Shown here in pieces: positions 8,499-18,000 of a stretch of 44,946 nucleotides of DNA. Within the stretch, counting starts at the first letter, position 1. Every line of letters begins with the position of its first letter. The stretch covers positions 1-44,946 of the forward strand of contig JAHDBC010000021.1 in NCBI GenBank assembly GCA_020630595.1, given 5' to 3'. A program made the translations under genes and the position numbers. Source of the DNA: Planktomarina sp. (GTDB taxonomy: Bacteria; Pseudomonadota; Alphaproteobacteria; Rhodobacterales; Rhodobacteraceae). The notes under the pieces were generated by a model. The model was not told where the DNA came from. It did no database searches and was given only the letters and a program-made list of their open reading frames with translations.

Positions 8499-9100
8499 CC
8501 CGGCACCCAACCGTACTGCACGGCGTTTTCGCGGGTTTCATCGTAATCCTGAAATTCCCGGGTGATCACGTTGTCCAGCTGCGCCACTTGATCAAACAGC
8601 CAATTGGGAAAGAAGGTCTGGCTGATCTTGCCTTCCAACCCGGGCGTTTCGGCAAGCAATCGGCTGGTCGTGGTGGTGCACATCGCGGACCCGACCGGCC
8701 CTGCAACCAAGGCCCGGCGGTACAGATCTTCTGCGGCACCAGCGGTCAACGCCACGTGCTGCGTCATCACGTAGAACGTCTGGCGTGCGTGAAAGTCGAT
8801 GAAATAATCCACGATCGCCGGGTTTGCGCCAAAGATCACATCATTGCGTTCAACAACGCCCCGGCCCACGAAAGACCCAAATGGATCGAAAATCACCCGT
8901 TCGCTGGCACTGATCATCAACGCCGTATGCGCGCCATTGTCTGACCCAACGTTTTTGACCGTAAACAGCGTGAACGATGGGCCACCCGGATGGCGATACC
9001 GCACACGCTGCACGTCCGCTTCGGGTGCCCAGACAGACTGCGCCCCACACCCAGACAGGGCCACAGCCCCACCAGCCAACAGGAACGCGCGACGGTCCAT
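8471..9100 (-). CDS. Tat-type lipoprotein of unknown function, possible Cys/His amidase-like fold
   Basis: 209 residues. The N-terminus MDRRAFLLAGGAVALSGC combines a twin-arginine pattern (R-R-x-F-L) with a lipobox (L-S-G-C, Cys 18), so the product is probably a lipoprotein exported folded by Tat. No family is certain. Two short blocks look like a possible catalytic pair: GAHTALMI with His 58, and AMCTTTTSRLL with Cys 141. His and Cys in such settings occur in permuted papain-like (NlpC/P60, Lnb-type) domains. This is an inference from a few residues. The gene lies 7 bases after the cytochrome oxidase subunit IV gene on the same strand and overlaps azlD at its 3' end. Confidence 0.85.
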   Translation of the reverse strand: MDRRAFLLAGGAVALSGCGAQSVWAPEADVQRVRYRHPGGPSFTLFTVKNVGSDNGAHTALMISASERVIFDPFGSFVGRGVVERNDVIFGANPAIVDYFIDFHARQTFYVMTQHVALTAGAAEDLYRRALVAGPVGSAMCTTTTSRLLAETPGLEGKISQTFFPNWLFDQVAQLDNVITREFQDYDETRENAVQYGWVPGQPSRFNIE

Positions 9101-9107
9101 CAGCTGC

Positions 9108-9248
9108 TTATCCGTTGATCAGGTACAAAAGAACCAGTGACACCAGAATGATGCCCACGGCCCAAACGGTAAATCCGATGAACTTCGCGAACATTTCTTC
9201 CTGCGCTTTGATATCCATTTCGCCGTGTTTGTGATCGTGGTCGGCCAT
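9108..9248 (-). CDS. aa3-type cytochrome c oxidase subunit IV (46 aa)
   Basis: Very short protein. It has a His/Asp-rich start (MADHDHKHGEMDI), an amphipathic stretch with QEEMFAKFIGF, and one transmembrane helix (about residues 22-44) ending in LYLING. This is the known form of the bacterial aa3 oxidase subunit IV of alphaproteobacteria, which binds the side of the oxidase complex in the inner membrane. The main oxidase subunits are not in the window. The stop is followed 7 bases later by the lipoprotein start, suggesting co-transcription. Confidence 0.93.
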   Translation of the reverse strand: MADHDHKHGEMDIKAQEEMFAKFIGFTVWAVGIILVSLVLLYLING

Positions 9249-9311
9249 GCGTCGATTCCCTTATCTTTGGTTGGGGGCGTATTGCGGCAAAATCATCGCT
9301 TTGTCACCCGG

Positions 9312-9773
9312 TCAGGCTGTCGCGTCGTCTAAATCTTTTGCCAATCGGAACCCAATCCGGTTCGCAACCTGTTGCGGGGCGCGTTTTGGCAGGGCACGCA
9401 GCATGACATTCAATTGGCTGACGTGCTGAATTTGCTGTGTCTTCACGCCGGCGTTGTCGGTGCCATAAAACGTGATCAGGTCCGGGTCAAAAAACCCCAT
9501 CCCTTCGATCCGCATCACGCCGACTTCGCCACCGGTAAAGCCCATGGCGACTTCGTGGTCCCCATCCAGCTGTTTTTCAAAATTCTGGATGTACAGGATG
9601 ATGCGTTCATAGGCCCATTCCGCCGGGCTTTTCTGGGCCTGCGGTTTCTTGGCGACGGCGGCGGCCACCTCTGCCTTGTCGGCGGGTTTGGCATCAGGGT
9701 CCGTGTGCGCTTCGTGGTAGCGCGGTATCGCGGCAGCTTCGATCGCGTCGGCCGTGGTGTGCATTTTATCCAT
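9312..9773 (-). CDS. DUF6173-like conserved hypothetical protein
   Basis: 153 residues, soluble, no signal peptide. The first 60 residues are Ala/Lys/Asp-rich and probably disordered. A compact domain follows, with SPAEWAYERIILYIQNFEKQL, EVAMGFTGGEVGVMRIEGMGFFDP and a C-terminal QHVSQLNVMLRALPK. This pattern is what I recall of the DUF6173 family of Rhodobacterales; the assignment is from memory and has not been searched. No catalytic motif is visible. It lies downstream of the MBL-fold hydrolase (54-base gap) and upstream of cytochrome oxidase subunit IV on the same strand. Confidence 0.85.
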   Translation of the reverse strand: MDKMHTTADAIEAAAIPRYHEAHTDPDAKPADKAEVAAAVAKKPQAQKSPAEWAYERIILYIQNFEKQLDGDHEVAMGFTGGEVGVMRIEGMGFFDPDLITFYGTDNAGVKTQQIQHVSQLNVMLRALPKRAPQQVANRIGFRLAKDLDDATA

Positions 9774-9827
9774 CAGGTCCCCCTTTGGTGCGTTTGTGGC
9801 AAACCCGGCCCGGGGCTGTCCACCCTG

Positions 9828-10847
9828 TCACACCATTTTGAACAGGTATTTTCCATCATCCGACAGGGTGCGCGTCGCTTCACCGGCATGCCACAGATAG
9901 TTGCAATGGGCCAAGGCTTCGACCAAGGCGAGGCCATATTCCCCATCCCCGATTTTGCGTTTGAACACTTCCATGAACACGTCGCCTGCAGATTTTGGCT
10001 GCACCAGCGTGCTGCGCAGCCGGTCCAACACCCCATGATGATTGTCCAGCAACTGTTTCAGCCGCAGCGGAATGCCCCGGAACGGGCGCTTGTGGCCCGG
10101 CAGGGCAAGCTGATCGTCATCGGCGAAATGCGCCAGACGTTCGCAACTTTCCAACCAATCGGCCAAAGGGTTTGCATCGGGTTCTGTGGGGTAAACCCCA
10201 ATGTTGGAACTGATGGACGGAATGATCTGATCGCCCGTCAGCACAATATCATCGGCCCACAGCGTGACATGCCCGGGCGCATGCCCATTGCCGATATGCA
10301 CCGTCCATTCACGACCCGCCGCCGTCAGGGTCATGCCTTCGACCAGACGGGTAAATCCCAATGGAAGCGGGTGAACGATATCTGCAAAGTTGAACGGACG
10401 GTCTGATTTGCGTTTTTCCAGCAGATCAGATCGCATGCCTGCACGGTGGTAAAACTGAACCTGCCCATCGGTATATCTGTCCTGCACATCCAGCGTCAGC
10501 ATCCGGCCCATCAGATAGGCTGTGCGGGTCATCAGAAGTTCCGCACCCTGGTCCATGAAATAGCCGTGAAATCCGATATGATCAGGGTGGTGATGCGTGC
10601 CAATAATGCGTGTCACAGGCTTGCCTGCCAACGGCCCTGCCAGCAGGGCGTCCCACATCGCGGGCACCTTGCCCCATTTCATGCCAGTATCGACCAGCGT
10701 CCATCCATCCCCATCATCCAGCGCATAGATGTTGACGTGATCCAGCGCCATTGGCAGGGGCAAGCGCAGCCACAAGATGCCATCGGCAACCTGTGTGACC
10801 GCGCCCGGTGCAGGAACATCGTCCCATGGGTAAATGATTTTCGACAT
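9828..10847 (-). CDS. MBL-fold metallo-hydrolase
   Basis: 339 residues of the metallo-beta-lactamase superfamily. The dinuclear metal site is complete: THHHPDHIG (H-x-H-x-D-H), GHAPGH, LTGDQII and a late LPGHKRP. The C-terminal third (about 100 residues after LPGHKRP) is a helical domain like the one in hydrolases related to LACTB2 and glyoxalase II. The substrate is unknown; thioesters or nucleic acids are both possible for this type. The gene begins 9 bases after the acyl-CoA dehydrogenase stop, so the two are probably co-transcribed, which favours a CoA-thioester-related role. Confidence 0.92.
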   Translation of the reverse strand: MSKIIYPWDDVPAPGAVTQVADGILWLRLPLPMALDHVNIYALDDGDGWTLVDTGMKWGKVPAMWDALLAGPLAGKPVTRIIGTHHHPDHIGFHGYFMDQGAELLMTRTAYLMGRMLTLDVQDRYTDGQVQFYHRAGMRSDLLEKRKSDRPFNFADIVHPLPLGFTRLVEGMTLTAAGREWTVHIGNGHAPGHVTLWADDIVLTGDQIIPSISSNIGVYPTEPDANPLADWLESCERLAHFADDDQLALPGHKRPFRGIPLRLKQLLDNHHGVLDRLRSTLVQPKSAGDVFMEVFKRKIGDGEYGLALVEALAHCNYLWHAGEATRTLSDDGKYLFKMV

Positions 10848-10856
10848 TCCCCGCGC

Positions 10857-12566
10857 CTAAGCGGCGAAATCGTCAACCTCAAGCGTATAAAGGATCTCTG
10901 CCCCGGTTTTCGCCTGTGTGCACAACGATGTGTGATCCGGCAACAGCATAGACATGTAGAACCGGGCCAAATTGATGCGTGTCGCATCGCCAGACAATGC
11001 GGCCCGCAAATGGAACACACCGCCCAGAACACGCGCAAAGGCCCGCTGGTACGGCACCGCACCGGCAAAGCGATCATTCAGATCCTGCTTTGCCACCCAT
11101 TCGGTGGTTTCGCGCAGCGTCGCCAGTGCCGACCACAGGGCATTGGCCATGACCGGGTGCTTTTCTTTTGCCGCTTCGATATCAGCTTCCAGTTCATCCA
11201 TCAGCGCAAAGGCCGCTTCGCCCCCGTCCATCATTTTGCGGCCCACCAAATCCATCGCCTGAATGGAATTGGTGCCTTCATAAATGGGCGTGATCCGCAC
11301 ATCGCGCAGGTATTGCGCGGCGGCTGTTTCTTCGACAAAGCCCATGCCGCCGTGGATTTGAATGCCCGTGTCAGCCGTTTCGCAGCCCACATCCGACCCA
11401 AAGGATTTGGCGATCGGTGTCAGCAACGCAGCGCGGGCTTTCCATGCTTTGTCACCGGTTGCGGTGTCCATGTCGATGGCAACGGCCGTGGCCGCGCCAA
11501 TGCAGCGTGCGGCAAAAATATCGGCTTTCATATGCATCAGCATCCGTCGCACGTCAGCATGATCGATGATGGTGCCGGTGCCGCCGGGCACAATGGATTT
11601 GCCCTGTTTGCGGTCCATGGCATAGGCCAGCGCGTGTTGGTACGCGGCCTCTGCCACACCGATGCCCTGCATCCCAACCCCAAGGCGGGCATTGTTCATC
11701 ATGGTGAACATGCAGGCCAGACCATTGTGTTCTTCGCCCACAAGCCAGCCTTTTGCCCCGGAATATTCCATGACCGCCGTGGGCGATCCATGGATGCCCA
11801 GCTTGTGTTCCAGCGATACGCAGCGCAGATCGTTGCGTTCGCCCAGCGACCCATCCGCGTTTGGAATGAATTTGGGCACAAGAAACAGGCTGATGCCCTT
11901 TGGCCCCGGAACGGCATCGGGCAAACGGGCCAAGACAAGATGGCAGATATTGTCTGCCGCATCATGTTCGCCCCAAGTGATGAAAATCTTTTGCCCCGTG
12001 ATCGCAAATGTGCCGTCCCCATTGGGGTCCGCCTTGGTGGACAATGCGCCCACGTCCGATCCCGCGTGCGGTTCGGTCAGGTTCATTGTCCCGGTCCATT
12101 CGCCCGAAATCAGACGCGGCAAATACATGTCCTGCAGATCTGCTGACGCATGGTGTTCCAAGGCTTCGATCTGGCCCTGGGACAAAAGCGGGCACAGATG
12201 CAACGCAATATTGGCACCCGCCATCATATCATTGATCGCTGTCGATACCGCCAAGGGAAGACCCATCCCGCCATGGTCGGGCGATGCAGAAATGCCAACC
12301 CAGCCGCCTTCGGCAATGGCTTTGAACCCTTCGGCAAAGCCCGGCGATGTGCGCACAACGCCGTTTTCCAGCCGGGCCGGCGTCAAATCCCCCGCCCTTT
12401 GGAGGGGGGCCATGATTTCATCGCACAGCTTGCCACCTTCGGACAGGATCGCAGACACCATGTCGTCGGTCGCTTCAGCGAAACGGGATGTTTCTGCGAC
12501 CGGGGCCAAAGGGACCACCTGATCATAGATGAATTCGTAATCCGAAACGGCCGAACGATATGGCAT
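10857..12566 (-). CDS. Acyl-CoA dehydrogenase (long, DmdC-like type)
   Basis: FAD-dependent acyl-CoA dehydrogenase of 569 residues, longer than the classical roughly 380-residue enzymes. The middle carries the flavin-binding NLTEPHAGSDVGAL and FITWGEHD blocks, and IYEGTNSIQAMDLVGRK contains the catalytic Glu. An extra N-terminal segment beginning MPYRSAVSDYEFIYDQV and a helical C-terminal extension mark the long subfamily, which includes DmdC, the 3-methylmercaptopropionyl-CoA dehydrogenase of DMSP breakdown. Several paralogues of this type usually coexist in roseobacters, so the substrate is not settled. It is upstream of and coupled to the MBL hydrolase. Confidence 0.93.
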   Translation of the reverse strand: MPYRSAVSDYEFIYDQVVPLAPVAETSRFAEATDDMVSAILSEGGKLCDEIMAPLQRAGDLTPARLENGVVRTSPGFAEGFKAIAEGGWVGISASPDHGGMGLPLAVSTAINDMMAGANIALHLCPLLSQGQIEALEHHASADLQDMYLPRLISGEWTGTMNLTEPHAGSDVGALSTKADPNGDGTFAITGQKIFITWGEHDAADNICHLVLARLPDAVPGPKGISLFLVPKFIPNADGSLGERNDLRCVSLEHKLGIHGSPTAVMEYSGAKGWLVGEEHNGLACMFTMMNNARLGVGMQGIGVAEAAYQHALAYAMDRKQGKSIVPGGTGTIIDHADVRRMLMHMKADIFAARCIGAATAVAIDMDTATGDKAWKARAALLTPIAKSFGSDVGCETADTGIQIHGGMGFVEETAAAQYLRDVRITPIYEGTNSIQAMDLVGRKMMDGGEAAFALMDELEADIEAAKEKHPVMANALWSALATLRETTEWVAKQDLNDRFAGAVPYQRAFARVLGGVFHLRAALSGDATRINLARFYMSMLLPDHTSLCTQAKTGAEILYTLEVDDFAA

Positions 12567-12654
12567 AAGGTCTATCCCTCAAAAGACAGGTGTTTTCTTG
12601 AACTTGCTGGCAACGTATACGCTCGCGTAACAGCTTCAACCGGAACGCCGCGTC

Positions 12655-13599
12655 ATGACCCGACCCATTGAATATGCCCCTACGGCACAGGGGATTTCCG
12701 ATGCAGCGGATGTTTTGCGTGCAGGTGGAACGGTCGCTTTTCCCACCGAAACCGTCTATGGGTTGGGCGCGGATGCGACCAATCCAACCGCCGTGGCAGC
12801 GATTTACGCGGCCAAAGGTCGCCCCAGTTTCAACCCCCTGATTGCGCACGTCGGATCGCCAGATCACTTGGATGGACTGGTACAGATGACCGATCTGGCC
12901 AAACGGGTCATGGCAGCGTTCTGGCCCGGCCCGCTAACGCTGGTGCTGCCGCTTGACCCCGCGGCACGGGTGGCGCAGGCGACGACTGCGGGCCTGCCCA
13001 CATTGGCCGTGCGGATGCCATCGCATCCAGTGGCGCGCGCCCTGTTGGCGGCGGTGGATCGCCCGGTTGCCGCACCATCGGCCAATCCATCGGGCCGGAT
13101 CAGTCCGACCACCGCACAACACGTGCGGGATGGATTGTCGGGCCGCATTGACGGGCTGATCGACGGGGGCCGTTGCGATCGTGGATTGGAAAGCACGATC
13201 CTGTCGTTGGATCCGGCGCCCATGATCCTGCGCCCCGGCCATGTGACTGCCGCAGATCTGGAGCCCGTGATCGGGGCCCCCGTGGCGACCGCCGCGTCCG
13301 CGACCGGGCCTGTCACAGCGCCGGGGCAATTGGCATCCCATTACGCCCCGAACGCGCCCGTTGCGCTGAACGTCAAAACAGCGACGCCCGGTGTGTTTCT
13401 GATCGGGTTTGGCGACGTTGCCGGTGACATCACGCTGTCGGCCAATGGCGATCTGGCCGAAGCGGCGGAACAGTTGTTTGCCGCATTGCGCATGGCGGAT
13501 GCATCGGGCCAGCCCATCGCCGTTGCACCGATTCCCATGGATGGGATCGGGTTGGCGATCAACGACCGTCTGACCCGGGCCGCAGCCCCGCGGGACTAG
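12655..13599 (+). CDS. L-threonylcarbamoyladenylate synthase (Sua5 type)
   Basis: Makes threonylcarbamoyl-AMP from threonine, bicarbonate and ATP for the t6A37 modification of ANN-decoding tRNAs. 314 residues: a YrdC/TsaC domain first, with GGTVAFPTETVYGLGADA, KGRPSFNPL and SANPSGRISPT, then the PGQLASHYAP linker and a short Sua5 domain. It is therefore the two-domain form. It is divergent from the acyl-CoA dehydrogenase across 88 bases. Its TAG stop is shared with the stop of the convergent yqgE gene in the tetranucleotide CTAG. Confidence 0.95.
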   Translation: MTRPIEYAPTAQGISDAADVLRAGGTVAFPTETVYGLGADATNPTAVAAIYAAKGRPSFNPLIAHVGSPDHLDGLVQMTDLAKRVMAAFWPGPLTLVLPLDPAARVAQATTAGLPTLAVRMPSHPVARALLAAVDRPVAAPSANPSGRISPTTAQHVRDGLSGRIDGLIDGGRCDRGLESTILSLDPAPMILRPGHVTAADLEPVIGAPVATAASATGPVTAPGQLASHYAPNAPVALNVKTATPGVFLIGFGDVAGDITLSANGDLAEAAEQLFAALRMADASGQPIAVAPIPMDGIGLAINDRLTRAAAPRD

Positions 13600-14156
13600 G
13601 CCCGACCGGACATCGACGACAACAATCGCGGATCAATGCCCATCCCATCAAGGGCGGCTTGCCATTTCGTTTCATCGGGTTGGTGAAACACGATGTCAGG
13701 TGTTGCGTCGCAGGTCAGCCAACCATTTTGCAGAATTTCAGCTTCCAGCTGGCCGGGGGCCCATCCCGAATACCCCAGCGCCAGCAGCGCCGTTTTCGGG
13801 CCATGCCCTTCGGCAATATCTTCCAGAACATCGAGGGTTGCAGTCATTCCAAACCGGCCATCCACATCCAGTGTGGATTCGTTGCCCGTGTAATCTGAAC
13901 TGTGCAGAACAAATCCGCGCCCATCTTCGACGGGGCCGCCGAAATGCACGGCCATGGGCGCGGCCTCTGGCGCGACTTCGATGTTGAGCTGATCCAACAG
14001 GTTGCTAAGCGTTACACCAGCGGCGGGCTTGTTGACGATCAACCCCATCGCCCCTTCGCGCGTATGGGCACACAGGAAAATCACCGCCTGATCAAAGCGG
14101 GTGTCGCCCATTCCGGGCATCGCAATCAGCAATTTTCCAGCCAGCGTTTCTTCCAT
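13596..14156 (-). CDS. yqgE: YqgE/AlgH family protein
   Basis: 186-residue soluble protein of the YqgE/AlgH (DUF179) family, whose biochemical role is not established. Hallmarks are GKLLIAMPGMGDTRFDQAVIFLCAHTREGAMGLIVNKP near the start (key residues P-G-M-x-D-x-x-F, then G-A-M-G-L-I-V-N-K), VHFGGPVEDGRGFVLH, and LGYSGWAPGQLEAEI. The length is typical. The gene is convergent with sua5, overlapping by 4 bases, and divergent from the DsbD-like gene at 14270. Confidence 0.93.
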   Translation of the reverse strand: MEETLAGKLLIAMPGMGDTRFDQAVIFLCAHTREGAMGLIVNKPAAGVTLSNLLDQLNIEVAPEAAPMAVHFGGPVEDGRGFVLHSSDYTGNESTLDVDGRFGMTATLDVLEDIAEGHGPKTALLALGYSGWAPGQLEAEILQNGWLTCDATPDIVFHQPDETKWQAALDGMGIDPRLLSSMSGRA

Positions 14157-14269
14157 GCCTTTGACATGCGCGTGATTGCGCCAAAGAACAAGGGGGGCGA
14201 CCGCGCATCACAGGCCTGTCGCCCAAAAGTGAGTTTCTATTTCAACGCACTGTCCCTAGATAGCGACTG

Positions 14270-15052
14270 ATGATGCGAACGATGATCTCTGCGATGGCGC
14301 TGTGTGCCGCGGTCCCGGCTTTTGGCCAGGCGGTAAACGACGTGATGTCAGTTTCCGTGCTACCGGGCTGGCGTAACGCGGATGGCACCCATGTGGCAGG
14401 GATCGAAGTCCGGCTGGAACCGGGCTGGAAAACCTATTGGCGGCAACCGGGGGATGCGGGCATTCCCCCACTTTTCGATTGGTCGGCGTCACAAAATCTG
14501 GTGGATGCGGATCTTGTCTGGCCGGAACCCAAGGTGACATGGATTCTTGGGATGCGCACGATTGGCTATGCCGACAGGGTTGTGTTTCCGTTGTTGATCG
14601 AAGCGGCTGATGCCAACCCCATTCAACTGGATGGGCACATTCAAATGGGCGTTTGCGAAGAAATATGCATTCCGGTGTCGGTTCGGGTGTCTGCCGAATT
14701 GCCCGGTCAGGGGCGGTTTGATGCCACCATCCAATCTGCAATCGACAGCCAAGTGCCCCGATCCAACCAGACCGTAACCTGCAGCTTTGCCCCGACAGAG
14801 GATTCGATGGCCCTGACGCTGACGGTTCCGAAAACATCCAATCATCCGCCAGAACTTGTGGTCGAAGTGGCAGAACACGGTATGTGGATTGCCGAACCCA
14901 AAGTCCGCAGTGGCCCGACCGGGTGGACCGCACAGACCGAAATCCTGTCACCCAGCGGCCAACCCACAGCGGTTGCACGCAATGGGGTGCGCGTTACGGC
15001 ATTTACGGGCGACACATCGGTGGAATACCTGGGGTGCGTCGCACCGGGCTAG
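14270..15052 (+). CDS. Exported DsbD-alpha-like thiol:disulfide protein
   Basis: 260 residues with a likely signal peptide (about residues 1-21, cleavage near FGQA). The mature part resembles the periplasmic N-terminal domain of DsbD: LEPGWKTYWRQPGDAGIPP, then GHIQMGVCEEICIPV with a C-x-x-x-C pair (Cys about 129 and 133). In DsbD this domain passes electrons to periplasmic disulfide partners. The membrane and thioredoxin domains of full DsbD are absent here, so it must work with a separate CcdA-like protein or do something else. The first of two tandem ATG codons was used. Its TAG stop is shared in CTAG with the convergent RND transporter gene. Confidence 0.88.
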   Translation: MMRTMISAMALCAAVPAFGQAVNDVMSVSVLPGWRNADGTHVAGIEVRLEPGWKTYWRQPGDAGIPPLFDWSASQNLVDADLVWPEPKVTWILGMRTIGYADRVVFPLLIEAADANPIQLDGHIQMGVCEEICIPVSVRVSAELPGQGRFDATIQSAIDSQVPRSNQTVTCSFAPTEDSMALTLTVPKTSNHPPELVVEVAEHGMWIAEPKVRSGPTGWTAQTEILSPSGQPTAVARNGVRVTAFTGDTSVEYLGCVAPG

Positions 15053-18000
15053 GCCCCCCGCGCCGCGTTGCGCCGCATCATGGTGATACCGACTGCGCCG
15101 TAGCCCACCACCATCAAAGCCCCCAATCCCACGACAAATGCACCCAGCGATGCGGCCATGGGTTGCGCGCTGATCAGGCGGGCTGCCGATGATGCGATCC
15201 GGCCCGCGGCATCAGGATTATCGAACACACGAACGCCCCCTGCCACCAGATCGGCCAGACCTGTCAGAATAATGTCGGTCAGCATGCTTGCTGCACCTGT
15301 GTAGGCCGCAACCCCGACCGTGCCCAACAGCAGCCCGATCATGCCAATCGTCAGCACGCCTGTCGCGACCGGGGCACCGCGCCCCTTGATGACACCCCGC
15401 AGACTGCGGCGGTATCCTGCAATCAAATCCGCAACATCGCGTTGGACCGCCATCAAGGCGGGAACGATGATCAAAACCAGAACCATTCCAAACGCCAGTC
15501 CGAAGACAAGTGTGATCACTGTCGGTTTCAAAAACTGCGCCTGCGTCGACGGTTCGTTCAGCAACGGGTAGAGGCCCAGAACCGTGGTCAGCGTTGTCAG
15601 CATCACGGGCCTTAGTCGATCCGTTACCCCGTCCACAATTGACGGGAACAACCCACGGTCCTTTTCGTATTCGTCAATCGTGGTGACCAGAACAATGCTG
15701 TCGTTGATGATGATCCCCACCATCCCGATCAGGCCGACGACCGAAAACAGCGACAGCGGCACGTCATAGACCCAATGGCCAAAAATCGTACCGATCAGCC
15801 CGAACGGAATCACGGCCATGACCACGATCGGGCGTGTCCAGGATGCGAAAATCCACGCCAATACCAGAAAAATACCCGCCAGTGTCAGGATCAGCCCGGT
15901 TCGGGCATCATTGGCAAAATCATCTTCCTGTTCCGCCAACCCTGCCAGATCAAAGGCGACACCGGTTTCTTCGGCGATGCGGGGCAGAATTTCGGATTCC
16001 AGCTGTGCTGTGATCGCCTCTGCCCGGGCGGGATCATCTTCTGAAATGTCGCCGGTGACACTGATCACCTGAATGCCATTTTCGCGCCGCACCGTGGAAA
16101 ATCCTGTGCGGGTCTGGACCGTCACGATATCGGCCAGTGGCACATAATCGCCAGACGCCGTGCGGATCAGCATGCGTTCCGTGAAATCTGATGTCAGTTC
16201 CCCGGCCGGCAATTCAACACGCACCGTGGACGACCGTGCCCCATCCGGAAATGATGCCGCTTCGACCCCGTTCAGACGATTGCGCAATGTCCGGCCCAGA
16301 TCATCAATGGTCAGGCCCAGCGCCTGCCCCTGCGGGGTCAGTTCCAGTATGATCTCTTCTTTATCATAGGCCAGATTGTCTTGCACGGCAGACACTTCGG
16401 GAAATTGGGCCAATGCGGTTTGCAGCGCCTCTGACGCGGATTTCAGCGTATCTGCGTCCGCACCCGAAAACCGGACATCCAGCGAATCGCCGCCCGGTCC
16501 CTGCCGCCATCCGCGAAAACTTATGGTTTCCACCGCCGGATGCCGGGTGACCGCGTCTTGCAGATCACTGACAAAGGCAAACGACGAATAGGGGCGCAAA
16601 TCCGGGTCGATCAATTCAACCGCAATCGACCCCAGTTGATCGGCATCTTTGGTTTCGGTCCCGGCAAGGCCACGCCCGGAATTGCCACCGATTTCAGCCA
16701 TCACAAAGGCGACCGGGCTGCGCCCGTAGCGTTCGACGTAATCTGCTTCGACCCGGGCAACGGCGTCTTGCATGGCCCGCATCTGTGCGATGCTGTCTTC
16801 GCGCGTGGCCCCGGGGGCCATGGCAAAGTTGCCAGTGACCGAACCACGTTCTGGTGCGTTGAAGAACCGCCACTGCACATCGCCTTTGATGAACAAAACG
16901 GCCTGTGACGCGAACACCACCAACAATCCTGCCAGAACCGGATACCTTGCCCAGATGACAAAGCGAATGAAGGGGCGGAACGCGACACGTTTGAACCAAT
17001 CCAGCCCCGCGTTGGTCAGGCGCGACGGCCAATCATACCATTTCGTTTTGCCATCGGTGACAATCGAATGGGCCATGTGATTGGGCAGGATCAGAAAACA
17101 TTCTGCCAATGATGCAATCAGAACCACGACGACGGTGAAGGGAATGTCGGCAATCAGATCACCAAAACGCCCGCCAATTGCGACCAGACCGAAAAAGGCA
17201 ATCACTGTTGTCAGGGTTGCCGAAAACACGGGCGTGAACATGCGCCGTGCCGCATTTTCTGCAGCTTCGTAAGGTTGTTCCCCCAACACGCGGGCGCGGT
17301 AATCGGCGTGTTCGCCCACGACGATTGCGTCGTCCACCACGATCCCCAGCGTGATGATCAGGGCAAACAAAGAGATCATGTTGATCGTCAGACCCGACAG
17401 ATACATCAGGGCAATGGCCGCCGCGATCGCAGCCGGGATCCCCGCGGCCACCCAAAAGGCGGTGCGCACGTTCAAAAACAAGAACAGCAGCAAAAGGACC
17501 AGCGCCAGACCTTCCAATGCGTTGTCCATCATCATGGACAGACGGGCGGAAATCGCCTCTGACCGGGTGCGGATCAACTGGATGTCGACACCAGCAGGAA
17601 GGGTTTCGACCATGGTTTCAGCAACCTGTGCGACCGTGGCCTGGATCTGAATCGCGTCCCCCTGGGGCGACCGGTCGATGCGGATCGATATCGCCGGGCT
17701 ATCGCCCACGAAATATGCACGTTCCCGGTCAATGCTCAGTTCTGCAACGGTCGCCAGATCACCGATGGTCAGGTTCGAACCGTCCGCATTGCTGCGCAAG
17801 ACGATCCCGGCAATATCGTCTGCTTCGCGCTTTTCAACGCCTGTGCGGACCCGTGATGCACCGGCAACATCGCCTGCGGGATCAGCATCAACCTCTGCCG
17901 CGATGGCGCGGGCGATTTCATCCATCGTGATGTCGTACCGGATCAAAGACAAGGACGGCACTTCCACCAGAACCGACCCTGCCGCAACGCCACGGATCGT

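Noticed and set aside
10446-12146. Long open frame on the plus strand, 566 codons, opposite the MBL hydrolase and acyl-CoA dehydrogenase
   Set aside because: It crosses two real genes antisense, is rich in His/Arg/Gln as shadow frames are, and has no ribosome site.
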